Below are positions 1 to 9,165 of a stretch of 64,000 nucleotides of DNA, piece by piece (within the stretch, counting starts at the first letter, position 1; each line of letters begins with the position of its first letter). A model generated the notes under the pieces. The model made no database searches, was not told where the DNA came from, and saw only the letters and a list, made by a program, of their open reading frames with translations. The stretch is taken from the NCBI RefSeq assembly GCF_000238375.3, contig NZ_AHBZ03000014.1:186001-250000 (forward strand), given 5' to 3'. Origin of the DNA: Pseudoalteromonas citrea. GTDB taxonomy: Bacteria; Pseudomonadota; Gammaproteobacteria; Enterobacterales; Alteromonadaceae. Both the position numbers and the translations under genes were made by a program.

Positions 1-705
1 CACATCAGTGTAGGCATCAACTAACTGTTTACTTTGATTACCCCTAATAAAGGCCACATCAAAGCCGTTTTCTGCGCGTGGCACGTGCATTAAAATCGGC
101 TCTTTGCCTTCCTCATTTGTGGGGATCAAAGATACCGGCTTTTGCTCATTCTCAACTTGTTCAGCGAGTACACCCAATGTCTCTATGGTGTCTTTTAACC
201 TATCGGGTGACATACCATCAAGTGCCTTGAATAGCTCGTCTGCTTTTTTATTATTCATCAGTGAAAAGCGTGGAAATGACTCTTTTAGTACCTGTGTAAA
301 CTGGCTAAGTGTTTCATCGTCCATTTTTTCTAAAATCGATAGCAACCGTTTTGACGGCTCATACTGCTTCATGATGTCGCGCTGTTCAGGGTTGAACCTG
401 TCTAATTGATCTAAAAATGCGTCTATATCAGGCTTATTATTTAATTCACCATAGCGATACTCACGCTCATTACCTTCGCCCGACATATCGATTTTAACAT
501 ACGGCACATATCCGAAAGGCTTCGACAGTGCCGAACTCTCAGAAGCGCGAGAGGTAGTCACGTTATTTTGCGTGTATTTGGCTGCTTCTTTATCGAGCAG
601 CGAACGTTCTGCCTCAGTCAGCGTAATTTGGCCCGAATTTATCGCAGTTGTATATTGAGCGTCCGCTAGTTGGGGCTTGTATAAAGTAGTTTGCTGTATT
701 TTCAC
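1..705 (-). CDS. Unknown protein, C-terminus beyond the window edge
   Basis: An open minus-strand frame has no stop from about 741 to base 1, so the gene continues past the left edge. I place the start at the GTG at 705, because an AAGGA Shine-Dalgarno lies 8 bases before it. An in-frame ATG at 741 has no ribosome site. The 235 visible residues begin VKIQQTTLYKPQLADAQ. They are hydrophilic and mostly helical in character, with many Asp, Glu, Lys and Asn, no signal peptide and no membrane segment. I recognise no domain. It lies downstream of the Gre-like gene on the same strand and may be cotranscribed with it. The frame is surely real because of its length and ordinary composition; the function is unknown. 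Confidence 0.7.
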   Translation of the reverse strand, partial: MKIQQTTLYKPQLADAQYTTAINSGQITLTEAERSLLDKEAAKYTQNNVTTSRASESSALSKPFGYVPYVKIDMSGEGNEREYRYGELNNKPDIDAFLDQLDRFNPEQRDIMKQYEPSKRLLSILEKMDDETLSQFTQVLKESFPRFSLMNNKKADELFKALDGMSPDRLKDTIETLGVLAEQVENEQKPVSLIPTNEEGKEPILMHVPRAENGFDVAFIRGNQSKQLVDAYTDV

Positions 706-792
706 CGCTGTTTCCTTGCGATCGTTTAGTTGAAAAACCATTCAATAACAATAGATATCGACTAACTCCTTGCAAACTTTATCGTTATTTGG

Positions 793-1269
793 TTATAAAA
801 TTGCCACCACGTCAAAGTGCTGAGTACGATCGCCCACCGTGAGCACCACTTCATCATCAACTTCTTTATTAAACAGCGCTTGTCCAATAGGAGATCCATG
901 TGTGATCACCAAAATAGCATGTTGCTGAACAGTTACTTTTAACCCGCCTTCGCTGGGGCCTAAGTAAAACCAGTGCGTCTTATCATCTGTATCAATGAGT
1001 TGCACAAGGCTCCCTTCTTTTGCCCGTTTTTCAGCGTCTTGGCTAAAGCTATGGGTAAACAGCGAAATCGATTTATGGATCTCATTCACCCGTTCGCTTT
1101 GCCCATGCGCTAAATACCCTGACTCAATACTTAACGAATCATACTGTGTTTCTGCTGCACTTTGCTCATGTGTTGCATCTTGATGCGCACTGTCTGCTGC
1201 TTGTTTTGCTTCTGCCAGCTTTGTCTCTAGTGCAAATTTAATATGCTCTATTACATGGCCTTTATTCAT
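793..1269 (-). CDS. GreA/GreB-like transcription factor
   Basis: Probable RNA-polymerase secondary-channel factor of the Gre family. Residues 1-75 form a charged helical hairpin, and the C-terminal half carries the FKBP-like Gre domain (GPSEGG near the middle, then ITHGSPIGQALFNKEVDDEV, which matches the SPLGRALLGK region of GreA). The start is set at the ATG at 1269 because GGTGA lies 8 bases upstream. This gives 158 residues, the usual GreA length; a GTG at 1281 would add four. By eye the hairpin tip reads EQSAAET where GreA has GDLKEN, so one of the two catalytic acids appears to be lost. It may therefore modulate polymerase without strong cleavage activity. It follows the lipoprotein gene closely. 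Confidence 0.75.
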   Translation of the reverse strand: MNKGHVIEHIKFALETKLAEAKQAADSAHQDATHEQSAAETQYDSLSIESGYLAHGQSERVNEIHKSISLFTHSFSQDAEKRAKEGSLVQLIDTDDKTHWFYLGPSEGGLKVTVQQHAILVITHGSPIGQALFNKEVDDEVVLTVGDRTQHFDVVAIL

Positions 1270-1287
1270 CTTCATTGTCACCGTTTA

Positions 1288-1731
1288 CTACTGAATTACA
1301 TATAGAGGAAAATCGTACACCTGTTCCTGATTGGTATTGTCGACTACGTTGAGTGTTAATCTCCATTGCATCACCTGCGTTGTGCAAAGACCAACCATGG
1401 TTGTTGCATAAAACTGACCATTTTTTTCTTGCTCAAAAAACACCGGAATATACCCCATATTCATATCTTCTCCGGCTAAAAAAGCAGACTTAATCACCAT
1501 ATTGCTTGGAAGAGTGACTGTTACACCGATTTCTTCCTCTCCTTTTATTAACTTGGACGAGTACCAAAGTAGTAATTTTGTGGCATTGGTACAAGGAGAT
1601 TGTATTGTACAGTTTTCTATTTCACTTAAACTTTCACTTTTTTCTGAACTTTCATGTATAATAGCTGTAGGGTCAGAGCATGCGCTCACAAAACTCAACA
1701 CGGCAAGTACGAAAAACCATAATTTGAGCAT
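1288..1731 (-). CDS. Small lipoprotein of unknown function
   Basis: 147 residues. The N-terminus MLKLWFFVLAVLSFVSAC is a lipoprotein signal with a lipobox ending in Cys18, so the protein should be anchored to the envelope. Two further cysteines occur in a stretch reading ENCTIQSPCTN and one later (GLCTT), which could form disulphides in the periplasm. The C-terminal part is beta-rich, with hydrophobic strands alternating with polar turns. I do not recognise the family. The gene lies just upstream of the Gre-like gene and probably shares its transcript. A cytoplasmic Gre factor beside a lipoprotein gives no clear functional hint. Confidence 0.7.
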   Translation of the reverse strand: MLKLWFFVLAVLSFVSACSDPTAIIHESSEKSESLSEIENCTIQSPCTNATKLLLWYSSKLIKGEEEIGVTVTLPSNMVIKSAFLAGEDMNMGYIPVFFEQEKNGQFYATTMVGLCTTQVMQWRLTLNVVDNTNQEQVYDFPLYVIQ

Positions 1732-1830
1732 TATTCATCCTAATTTAGGCGATAAAAACTGATGCATAGTAATGCAGATTTTAATATTACGCTACAATGA
1801 TGAATAACTGAGCAAAGAATGGAGTGAAAT

Positions 1831-1844
1831 TTGATTGAAGTCAT
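1831..1844 (+). promoter_or_regulatory. Possible Fnr/EtrA site upstream of ccoN
   Basis: TTGATTGAAGTCAT matches the Fnr consensus TTGAT-N4-ATCAA fully in the left half and at three of five positions in the right half. It is centred about 204 bases before the ccoN start. A TATTAT -10-like hexamer at 1886-1891 would put it near -60, a position used by class I Fnr activation. Fnr control of cbb3 genes is well known and fnr lies in the same cluster. The match itself is imperfect. Confidence 0.35.
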
Positions 1845-1927
1845 AATTTTACGCGTTTGAGGTATCTTTTTTTTTGCAAAAAAATTATTATTCCCTTGCA
1901 AAATTAAGGGTTTCTCAGGTTGGTTTC

Positions 1928-1954
1928 AAATGAAATTGTCAAGCAATTTCATTT
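1928..1954 (+). promoter_or_regulatory. Perfect 11-bp inverted repeat in the ccoN leader
   Basis: AAATGAAATTG, five bases, then CAATTTCATTT, followed by more T residues, lies about 90 bases before the ccoN start. If the transcript starts near 1898 the hairpin is in the 5' untranslated region. The stem is AT-rich and followed by a short T run, so it could be a weak attenuator, an mRNA stability element or a DNA operator. The sequence does not decide between these. Confidence 0.45.
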
Positions 1955-2041
1955 TTAAGCAAGCTTGTTGAAATATAAAGCAGGGCCTGTTTATGCAGGT
2001 AATTCATTTCTAATCGCATTAATTGCAGCGGAATCCAGAAA

Positions 2042-3475
2042 ATGAGCCAGACAGTAGCATCACAAACTGAGTACAATTATAAAGTTGTACGCCAATTCGC
2101 TATCATGACAGTGATTTGGGGCATCGTTGGCATGGGTGTTGGTGTTCTTATTGCTGCCCAACTAGCTTGGCCAGCATTGAACTTTGATACACCATGGTTA
2201 ACATACTCACGACTTCGTCCGTTACACACGAACGCAGTTATCTTCGCATTTGGTACTAGTGCGCTTTTTGCAACATCGTATTATGTTGTACAGCGTACAT
2301 GTCAAACGCGACTTTTCTCCGACAAGCTCGCTTCGTTCACCTTTTGGGGTTGGCAGGCAATCATTGTTTCGGCAGCTATTACGCTTCCTCTTGGTATTAC
2401 TTCGTCAAAAGAATACGCAGAGCTAGAGTGGCCAATCGATATCGCAATTGCGGTTGTTTGGATCACCTACGCGGTTGTGTTCTTTGGTACTTTGATCAAG
2501 CGTAAAGTTTCTCATATCTACGTAGCAAACTGGTTCTATGCTGGTTTCATTATTACGGTTGCAGTGTTGCACATCGTTAACAGCATGGCAGTGCCTGTGT
2601 CGTTAACTAAATCATATTCAATTTATGCTGGCGCAGTCGATGCGATGGTTCAATGGTGGTATGGTCACAACGCAGTAGGTTTCTTATTAACAGCTGGTTT
2701 CTTAGGTATGATGTACTACTTCGTACCAAAACAAGCTGGTCGCCCTGTATACTCTTACCGTTTGTCTGTTGTTCACTTCTGGGCATTGGTTTCTCTTTAC
2801 ATTTGGGCTGGTCCTCACCACCTTCATTACACAGCACTTCCAGACTGGACGCAGTCTTTAGGCATGGTAATGTCGATTATCTTATTCGTTCCTTCATGGG
2901 GTGGTATGATCAACGGTATCATGACGCTATCTGGCGCATGGCACAAACTTCGTACTGATCCAGTGTTACGTTTCTTAGTTGTCTCTCTTTCGTTCTATGG
3001 TATGTCAACGTTCGAAGGCCCAATGATGGCAATTAAATCAGTTAATGCATTGTCACACTACACTGACTGGACTGTTGGCCACGTACACTCTGGTGCGCTA
3101 GGTTGGGTTGCGATGATCTCTATCGGTGCAATTTACCACCTAATTCCTGCATTATTCGGCCACGGCAACATGTATAGCGTTAAACTCGTTAATACACATT
3201 TCTGGCTACACACTGTGGGCGTTGTTCTGTACATCGTTGCAATGTGGATTTCAGGTGTAATGCAAGGCCTAATGTGGCGTGCTGTAAACTCTGACGGTAC
3301 ATTGATGTATAGCTTTGTACAATCGCTTGAAGCATCTAAACCATTCTACGTTATGCGATTCCTAGGCGGTGTATTCATCGTTGTAGGTATGCTTGTAATG
3401 GCATACAACGTGTTCCGCACTGTGAATGCTAAAAGTGGCACACTTGCTACCGATGCACACGCAAAAATGGCTTAA
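2042..3475 (+). CDS. ccoN: cbb3-type cytochrome c oxidase subunit I
   Basis: Catalytic subunit of the high-affinity cbb3 terminal oxidase in the inner membrane. It reduces oxygen to water with electrons from c-type cytochromes and pumps protons. The 477 residues form about twelve membrane helices. Family signatures include the haem-ligand region [13 protein letters not shown], the [20 protein letters not shown] helix around the CuB site, AGPHHLHYT with the adjacent histidines, and [15 protein letters not shown]. Length is normal for CcoN. It is the first gene of ccoNOQP, with 12 bases before ccoO. Low-oxygen induction through Fnr is expected; a candidate site and a leader hairpin lie upstream. 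Confidence 0.97.
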   Translation: MSQTVASQTEYNYKVVRQFAIMTVIWGIVGMGVGVLIAAQLAWPALNFDTPWLTYSRLRPLHTNAVIFAFGTSALFATSYYVVQRTCQTRLFSDKLASFTFWGWQAIIVSAAITLPLGITSSKEYAELEWPIDIAIAVVWITYAVVFFGTLIKRKVSHIYVANWFYAGFIITVAVLHIVNSMAVPVSLTKSYSIYAGAVDAMVQWWYGHNAVGFLLTAGFLGMMYYFVPKQAGRPVYSYRLSVVHFWALVSLYIWAGPHHLHYTALPDWTQSLGMVMSIILFVPSWGGMINGIMTLSGAWHKLRTDPVLRFLVVSLSFYGMSTFEGPMMAIKSVNALSHYTDWTVGHVHSGALGWVAMISIGAIYHLIPALFGHGNMYSVKLVNTHFWLHTVGVVLYIVAMWISGVMQGLMWRAVNSDGTLMYSFVQSLEASKPFYVMRFLGGVFIVVGMLVMAYNVFRTVNAKSGTLATDAHAKMA

Positions 3476-3487
3476 GGGGTGTAGAGT

Positions 3488-4162
3488 ATGAGCGATAAAA
3501 AATTAGCCAATAAACATGAAATTGTAGAAAAGAACGTTGGCCTGATGGCCATACTGACTGTTTTTGCAATCAGCTTTGGGGCACTGGTAGAAATTACACC
3601 ACTTATGTTCCAAGAAGACACAACTAAACCTGTTGATGGCCTACGCCCATTGACGGCATTAGAAATGGAAGGTCGTGATATTTACGTGCGTGAAGGCTGT
3701 TATAACTGTCACTCACAAATGATCCGTCCATTTCGAGATGAAGTTGAACGTTACGGCCACTACTCTGTAGCCGGTGAGTCAGTATGGGATCACCCATTTC
3801 AATGGGGTTCTAAGCGTACTGGTCCTGACTTAGCGCGTGTTGGCGAACGTTATTCTGATGATTGGCACTACGCCCATTTGATGGACCCTCGTTCAGTAGT
3901 TCCAGAATCTAATATGCCTGGTTACCCGTGGTTAGATAGCAACAAGGTAGATACTTCTCTTACTTTGAAGAAATTGCAAATCTTCCGTGACAATTTTGGC
4001 ATTGATAAAGCATCACCAAAGTATGATGGAAAAGGTTACGGCGATGATAATGAGCTACTTGCTCAAATTGCTGAAGTCGATTCTATGAATAACGGAACTG
4101 GTGCAACCGAAATGCAAGCCCTAATTGCATACCTTCAGCAACTTGGCACACACTTGAAGTAA
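3488..4162 (+). CDS. ccoO: cbb3-type oxidase monohaem subunit II
   Basis: Membrane-anchored monohaem cytochrome c that passes electrons to CcoN. One N-terminal membrane helix (about residues 17-38, [20 protein letters not shown]) is followed by a periplasmic domain carrying the haem-binding motif CYNCH near residue 70 in the setting [18 protein letters not shown], typical of CcoO. A downstream methionine in [10 protein letters not shown] is a good axial ligand candidate. The 224 residues are close to the family norm. It sits between ccoN and ccoQ with very short gaps, so it is part of one transcript. No anomalies were seen. Confidence 0.97.
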   Translation: MSDKKLANKHEIVEKNVGLMAILTVFAISFGALVEITPLMFQEDTTKPVDGLRPLTALEMEGRDIYVREGCYNCHSQMIRPFRDEVERYGHYSVAGESVWDHPFQWGSKRTGPDLARVGERYSDDWHYAHLMDPRSVVPESNMPGYPWLDSNKVDTSLTLKKLQIFRDNFGIDKASPKYDGKGYGDDNELLAQIAEVDSMNNGTGATEMQALIAYLQQLGTHLK

Positions 4163-4167
4163 TTATT

Positions 4168-4353
4168 ATGGATTACGGCACATACAGAGGCATTTTGACT
4201 CTGATAATTTTGGTACTATTTATTGTGATTGTTGGCTGGGCATACAGCAAACGCTCAAAGAATCGTTTCGACAGCGCTGCAAATGCGATTTTCGAAGACG
4301 AGAAAAAGCACGACAGCACAATCTCTAACGAGGAAAAGGAGTCTGAAAAATGA
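4168..4353 (+). CDS. ccoQ: cbb3-type oxidase small subunit
   Basis: 61-residue single-span membrane protein. A hydrophobic helix at about residues 8-26 (GILTLIILVLFIVIVGWAYS) is followed by a short charged cytoplasmic tail rich in Lys and Glu. This is the usual CcoQ/FixQ layout, and the gene lies between ccoO and ccoP as expected. In other bacteria CcoQ stabilises CcoP association with the core complex. Its stop overlaps the ccoP start by four bases (ATGA), suggesting translational coupling. Confidence 0.93.
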   Translation: MDYGTYRGILTLIILVLFIVIVGWAYSKRSKNRFDSAANAIFEDEKKHDSTISNEEKESEK

Positions 4354-5318
4354 CTAGCTTTTGGAGTATTTGGGTTATCGTATTAACCCTTGCGTGTCTT
4401 GCTCTGATCTTAGGCTTACTACTTTGGAACCTGAAGAACTATGCAGGTGTTGAAGAAGGCGAAAGCTGTGGTCACGAGTTCGATGGTATCGAAGAATTAA
4501 ACAATCCACTACCAAAATGGTGGACGTACATGTTCTTCGCAACCTTTGTTTGGTCTGTGTATTATTTAGCAGCCTACCCTGGCCTTGGTAATTTTGCGGG
4601 TTTCCTTAATTGGACCAGCTCAAACCAAGGTGTTAAATCAATGGAAGAATCTAAAGCCGCAATTGAAGCTGCAAAAGAGAGCGGAAATTGGGTACAGCTA
4701 GACAAAGAAGTTGAGTATGCACAAGAGCGCTTCGGTCCTATCTTTGAAGCATTTGCTAAACAAGATGTGGTAACACTTGCCAAAGACGAAAAAGCACTTG
4801 AAATTGGTCAACGTTTGTTTGCGCAAAACTGTGCACAGTGTCACGGTTCTGATGCACGTGGTGGTATGGGCTTCCCTAACCTAACAGACAACGACTGGTT
4901 GTACGGTGGCAAACCTGACCAAATCAAAGAAACACTGCTTAACGGTCGTGTAGCTGCGATGCCTGGTTGGAAAGACGCACTTGGTGAGCAAGGTATTGAC
5001 GAAATGACGGCTTATGTACTTAGCCTTTCTGGTCGTAAAGTTAACCAAAAAGATGCTGATGCAGGTAAAGCTAAGTTCGCAATGTGTGCGGCTTGTCACG
5101 GTATGGACGGTAAAGGCTCAGTTGCGCATAACCTCCCATTCGGTGCACCTGATCTAACAGATAATATTTGGTTATACGGTGGTTCTAAACGTGCTGTTGA
5201 AGAAACACTTAACCACGGCCGTGCCGGTGTAATGCCAGCTTGGAAAGAGATCTTAGGTGAAGATAAAGTTCACTTATTGACCGCTTATGTTTATAGCTTA
5301 TCGCAAAATAATCAATAA
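4350..5318 (+). CDS. ccoP: cbb3-type oxidase dihaem subunit III
   Basis: Dihaem cytochrome c subunit that accepts electrons from soluble donors and relays them to CcoO. Two membrane helices occur near the N-terminus (residues 4-26 and about 58-78). Two cytochrome c domains follow, with haem motifs CAQCH near residue 161 and CAACH near residue 248. Each is followed by a similar block, GGMGFPNLTDNDWLYGG and then APDLTDNIWLYGG, so the two halves look like an internal duplication, as in all CcoP. Length 322 is normal. It is the last gene of the operon; a strong terminator lies about 25 bases after the stop. Confidence 0.97.
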   Translation: MTSFWSIWVIVLTLACLALILGLLLWNLKNYAGVEEGESCGHEFDGIEELNNPLPKWWTYMFFATFVWSVYYLAAYPGLGNFAGFLNWTSSNQGVKSMEESKAAIEAAKESGNWVQLDKEVEYAQERFGPIFEAFAKQDVVTLAKDEKALEIGQRLFAQNCAQCHGSDARGGMGFPNLTDNDWLYGGKPDQIKETLLNGRVAAMPGWKDALGEQGIDEMTAYVLSLSGRKVNQKDADAGKAKFAMCAACHGMDGKGSVAHNLPFGAPDLTDNIWLYGGSKRAVEETLNHGRAGVMPAWKEILGEDKVHLLTAYVYSLSQNNQ

Positions 5319-5341
5319 ATTATAACCAGTTAATCGAGATC

Positions 5342-5372
5342 AAAAAAGCCTCCATTTGGAGGCTTTTTTTTA
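5342..5372 (+). terminator. Rho-independent terminator of ccoNOQP
   Basis: An A run, then GCCTCC, the loop ATTT, GGAGGC and eight T residues. This strong hairpin lies 24 bases after ccoP and separates the structural operon from the assembly genes. The A and T runs would also allow it to act in reverse. Confidence 0.92.
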
Positions 5373-5430
5373 GGTTTTTCACCGCAAATAGGATAAAATA
5401 CCTGCACACTTTTTAAGTCTTTGAGTCGTT

Positions 5431-5922
5431 ATGAATCCTACCCCGTGGTATAAAAACTTTTGGCCTTGGTTTTTAATGTTTTTCCCTGTAGTCACTATTA
5501 TTGCCTGTATTGGATTAGTCGTATTTGCGGTTGGCAACGGCCCCGATATGGTCGTTGATGACTATTATAAAAAAGGTAAAGCCATTAACCTCGAACTCAC
5601 AAAGTTCAATAAAGCCAAAGCACTTTATTTACACGGAGAGTTACAAGTAACAGCCGACACCATCAAGTTTCACTTTACTAAAGGTGATACCAGCAAAGTT
5701 AACGCATTAAAGGCATCGTTTTATCATCGTACTATTCAAAAGTACGACTTCAATACAAACTTACTTGCCAACGCTAATGGCGAATTTACCGCTGTATTAG
5801 ATTCAATAGAACAAGGCGCTTACACTGTATTCCTTGAACCTATGGATGGCAGTTGGAAACTAAAAGAAAACTTACAATTACCTAGCGACACAATCATAAA
5901 AATATCACCAGAATATAAGTAG
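5431..5922 (+). CDS. ccoH: FixH family cbb3 assembly protein
   Basis: 163-residue inner-membrane protein with one N-terminal helix (about residues 8-32, FWPWFLMFFPVVTIIACIGLVVF) and a periplasmic beta-rich domain. The motif VVDDYYKKGKAINLEL just after the helix is characteristic of FixH/CcoH. CcoH binds the cbb3 complex and is needed for its stable assembly in other bacteria. It starts a second transcription unit after the ccoP terminator and is separated from ccoI by only five bases, so ccoH, ccoI, ccoS and the next gene form one operon. Confidence 0.92.
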   Translation: MNPTPWYKNFWPWFLMFFPVVTIIACIGLVVFAVGNGPDMVVDDYYKKGKAINLELTKFNKAKALYLHGELQVTADTIKFHFTKGDTSKVNALKASFYHRTIQKYDFNTNLLANANGEFTAVLDSIEQGAYTVFLEPMDGSWKLKENLQLPSDTIIKISPEYK

Positions 5923-5927
5923 TCACC

Positions 5928-8303
5928 ATGTCAAAAGCGTGTTTTCATTGCTTAGAGCCCGTCCCAAAAGGATTTAATGAAACGGTGCTATTTGATGGCC
6001 AGCAACACCCTGTGTGTTGCATTGGCTGCCAAGCCGTTGCTGAAACCATTGTTGCACAGGGTATGAGCGACTATTACAAATTTCGAACTGAAAGTGCAGG
6101 AAAGGTAGACGAGCTTATTCCTGAGCAATTGTCGATTATTAAAAGTTACGACAACCAAGATATTCAGTCAGATTTCGTCTCAGATAGTGGTAGTTTGTCA
6201 GAAGTATTATTGAGTGTAGAGGGCATTAGCTGTGCAGCCTGTGCTTGGCTTATTGAAAAGCAACTGCTGGCACTCAAAGGGGTCTCGCGTGTGGATGTAA
6301 ATACGTCAACACACCGTGCGATGATCCTCTGGAACAAAGAACACTCGCTTTTGAGTGATATCATTCAAGCGTTAATGCAAATTGGCTACAAAGCTTACCC
6401 TTTTCAGGCAGACGAAGAAGCGAACCAAAAGCAAGCGACCGCGAAAGCCTATATTCGCCGCTTGGGCGTAGCTGGCTTAATGACAATGCAAGTGATGATG
6501 TTTGCATTTGCGATGTACTTTGGCATGTTTTCAGGCATGGAAGAAGACTTCGAACAGTACTTTCGCTGGATAAGTCTGATCTTGGCGTCTCCGGTTATTC
6601 TTTACTCCGCACTGCCCTTTTTAACCAATGCGATTAAAGGTCTCAAAGCCAAACAACTCAACATGGATTTACCCGTTTCGTTAGCTATTTTTGGTGCCTA
6701 TGCCGCAAGTTGCTACGCCACCGTTATGGAAGTGGGTGAAGTTTATTTCGAATCGATTTGTATGTTTACCTTTTTACTTTTGCTGGGTAAATACCTCGAA
6801 TTTAGAGCACGTTTAAAAGCCAGTGAGTTTACTGCTAACTTACAAAAACTCTTGCCGCTTACCGCACGTAAAATCGATGATAATGGCGATGAAACGGTCG
6901 TTGCAGCCAAAAATTTAAAACTCCATGACCGTGTACTCATCAAAGCCGGCGAAACCATTGCTGCCGACGGTATTGTCATTGAAGGTAATACGACTGTTGA
7001 TGAGTCGATGATGACGGGCGAGCACTTACCTGTGAAGAAGCACCTTGGGCAACAAGTGTTTGCCGGCACAGTCAATCACGATGGTGTTGTGAGTATTCAA
7101 ATTAATAAAGTGGGGCAAAACACCCTGCTTAACCAAATTATTAAACTCCAACACTCAGCCTTGTCGAAACGGCCGAAATTAGTCGAAGTTACAGACAAGG
7201 TCGCACAATGGTTTGTTGCCTGCTTATTGGTTTTTGCATCAATTACTGCCATTGGCTGGTACCCCGTTTCCCCTGAGCAAGCCTTTTGGATCACTATTTC
7301 GGTCTTAGTGGCAACCTGCCCTTGTGCACTGAGTTTAGCCATACCCACCGCGCTCACCTGCGCCGTGGCGACCCTCACTAAAAAAGGGGTCTTGATCAAA
7401 GAAGGTCATGTATTAGAAACTTTAACGAAACTCACACGCGTCGCGTTTGATAAAACAGGCACTTTGACCGAAGGGCAATTCTCTATAGACAAAGTGGTGT
7501 TGCATAATGACGCTTACCAGGAACAAGACGTGCTTGCCTTAGCCGCCAGTTTGGAAAGATACTCTGAACACCCCATTGCAGCCGCATTTAGCGAACACTT
7601 AAACATACATCATGAGCTAAAAAACATAGAAGTGCATACCGGTAAAGGAATAAGTGCTTCATTAGGCGAGCAAACCATTGCTATTGGCAAAAGTGGCTGG
7701 CACCAGGGTCAACGCTCAAATGCACAAGCGACTTTATACATAGATGAATACGCGATCGCTGACTTTTATTTCAATGACAAAGTCAGAAACAATGCCCACG
7801 ACGTAATAACACAATTGCAGAATAACGGTTTAAGCTGTCATTTATTAACGGGCGACAGCTCCGATGCCGGTGAAAAGCTGACGACAGCGCTCAAACTAGA
7901 CTCACAGCAAAGTAGTTGCTCACCAAAGGACAAACAACTTGCTGTTGAAGCATGGTCTCAACAAGGCGAAATTGTCGCTATGGTGGGCGATGGTGTAAAT
8001 GATAGCCCTGTTTTTAATAGTGCGCACCTGTCAATCGCAATGGAAACTGGTGCCGATATCTCAAAAAATACCGCTGATGTGGTATTGTTAAAGAGTGACC
8101 TCAATGCCATTTTGCAATTGCAACAAATTGCGTTGCAAACACGTCGTATCGTAAAGCAAAATTTAACCATTTCGTTATTATATAATGGGTCTATTTTGCC
8201 ACTGGCAGCGCTTGGTATGGTCCCCCCTTGGGTCGCGGTTATAGGTATGTCGGCCAGCTCAATCATTGTGATTGGTAATTCATTGAGGTTATTAAAGTTA
8301 TGA
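5928..8303 (+). CDS. ccoI: Copper-translocating P1B-type ATPase for cbb3 assembly
   Basis: 791-residue copper ATPase that supplies copper for the CuB site of cbb3 oxidase. The N-terminus has a Cys-rich zinc-ribbon-like part (CFHC at 5-8, then CCIGC) typical of CcoI/FixI. A heavy-metal-associated domain with GISCAAC follows near residue 102. Further on come about eight membrane helices with the CPC transport motif at 464-466, the phosphorylation motif DKTGT starting at 508, SEHP of the nucleotide domain, and GDGVND at 687-692. All catalytic motifs are intact. It overlaps ccoS by four bases. It is unlikely to be a general copper exporter because of the N-terminal region and the neighbours. Confidence 0.96.
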   Translation: MSKACFHCLEPVPKGFNETVLFDGQQHPVCCIGCQAVAETIVAQGMSDYYKFRTESAGKVDELIPEQLSIIKSYDNQDIQSDFVSDSGSLSEVLLSVEGISCAACAWLIEKQLLALKGVSRVDVNTSTHRAMILWNKEHSLLSDIIQALMQIGYKAYPFQADEEANQKQATAKAYIRRLGVAGLMTMQVMMFAFAMYFGMFSGMEEDFEQYFRWISLILASPVILYSALPFLTNAIKGLKAKQLNMDLPVSLAIFGAYAASCYATVMEVGEVYFESICMFTFLLLLGKYLEFRARLKASEFTANLQKLLPLTARKIDDNGDETVVAAKNLKLHDRVLIKAGETIAADGIVIEGNTTVDESMMTGEHLPVKKHLGQQVFAGTVNHDGVVSIQINKVGQNTLLNQIIKLQHSALSKRPKLVEVTDKVAQWFVACLLVFASITAIGWYPVSPEQAFWITISVLVATCPCALSLAIPTALTCAVATLTKKGVLIKEGHVLETLTKLTRVAFDKTGTLTEGQFSIDKVVLHNDAYQEQDVLALAASLERYSEHPIAAAFSEHLNIHHELKNIEVHTGKGISASLGEQTIAIGKSGWHQGQRSNAQATLYIDEYAIADFYFNDKVRNNAHDVITQLQNNGLSCHLLTGDSSDAGEKLTTALKLDSQQSSCSPKDKQLAVEAWSQQGEIVAMVGDGVNDSPVFNSAHLSIAMETGADISKNTADVVLLKSDLNAILQLQQIALQTRRIVKQNLTISLLYNGSILPLAALGMVPPWVAVIGMSASSIIVIGNSLRLLKL

Positions 8304-8473
8304 GCATCATTTATATTTTAATTCCCATCGCTATTTTGTTCGTCATTATTGCTATCGGTATCTTTTTTTGGGCCGTTAAAAGTGAGCAATTTTCTGATTT
8401 AAACAAACAAGGTCACAGTATTTTGTTTGAAGACGACAAAGAGCAACACAAAAACGCCAATGACAGAGATTAG
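8300..8473 (+). CDS. ccoS: cbb3 oxidase maturation protein CcoS
   Basis: 57-residue protein beginning MSIIYILIPIAILFVIIAIG. One membrane helix covers about residues 3-25. It ends in the CcoS signature FFWAVKSEQFSDL followed by a short acidic tail with ILFEDD. CcoS is required for cofactor insertion into cbb3 oxidase in Rhodobacter and relatives. The start codon overlaps the ccoI stop (ATGA), and the stop lies inside the next gene, so translation of the three genes is probably coupled. Confidence 0.93.
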   Translation: MSIIYILIPIAILFVIIAIGIFFWAVKSEQFSDLNKQGHSILFEDDKEQHKNANDRD

Positions 8474-9131
8474 TTTATTTGGTGCTTTTATTATGGGCTT
8501 AGTAGGCAGTGGCCACTGTATTGTTATGTGCGGGGGTATTGCCTCTAGCTTGCAAATGGCGAATACAACGCTCAAACCCATCACCGTCGGATTACTTTAC
8601 AATTTAGGCCGTGCATCAAGTTACATGATTGCTGGTGCATTAGTGGCGTCATTAGGCAATGCATTTGCTAAACAAAATACTGAATTTGCACTGAGCTTAA
8701 AAATATTCAGTGGCATATTTATGATACTGGTTGGCTTATACGTGATGCGCTTAGCCAGCTCACTCAAGTGGCTTGAACAGGCAGGTAAAACCGTACTTTG
8801 GCAACATTTAGCAAAGCTAAATAAGCACTTATTACCCATTAACACTTATCCAAAAACTTGGCTTTATGGCATGCTTTGGGGTTGGCTGCCTTGCGGGTTG
8901 GTCTATTCAGCATTGACATGGACTTTACAGGCCCCTACTCCTTGGTATGGCAGTGCCATTATGCTCAGTTTTGCACTCGGTACACTACCATCAATGTTAA
9001 TTGTGGGACAATCCGCACAACAACTCAGCCGTTTTTTAAACCACACGCTAATTAGATGGGCGCTAGGTAGTATTTTTATCTGGTATGGTATCTATCTACT
9101 AATCATTGCATCCGATAGATTAGTACATTAA
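8460..9131 (+). CDS. TauE/SafE-like membrane protein of the cbb3 cluster
   Basis: About 223 residues with six or so membrane helices. The first helix region holds [15 protein letters not shown], the Cys/His signature of the sulfite-exporter TauE/UreH-like family found behind ccoS in many gammaproteobacteria. The third and fourth helices include [16 protein letters not shown], again with a conserved Pro-Cys-Gly. I choose the ATG at 8460, which overlaps the end of ccoS by 14 bases. An upstream ATG at 8427 would lie deep within ccoS. The conserved cysteines in membrane helices suggest metal (perhaps copper) or thiol handling during oxidase assembly; this is inference from context. Confidence 0.85.
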   Translation: MTEISLFGAFIMGLVGSGHCIVMCGGIASSLQMANTTLKPITVGLLYNLGRASSYMIAGALVASLGNAFAKQNTEFALSLKIFSGIFMILVGLYVMRLASSLKWLEQAGKTVLWQHLAKLNKHLLPINTYPKTWLYGMLWGWLPCGLVYSALTWTLQAPTPWYGSAIMLSFALGTLPSMLIVGQSAQQLSRFLNHTLIRWALGSIFIWYGIYLLIIASDRLVH

Positions 9132-9165
9132 CCTAGGCTCAGCGTCATATTTTAATGGATTTATT

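Noticed and set aside
104-409. Plus-strand frame of 101 codons
   Set aside because: It lies opposite the open minus-strand gene that covers 1-705, has no ribosome site, and its residues are Ser- and Phe-rich as in antisense shadows.
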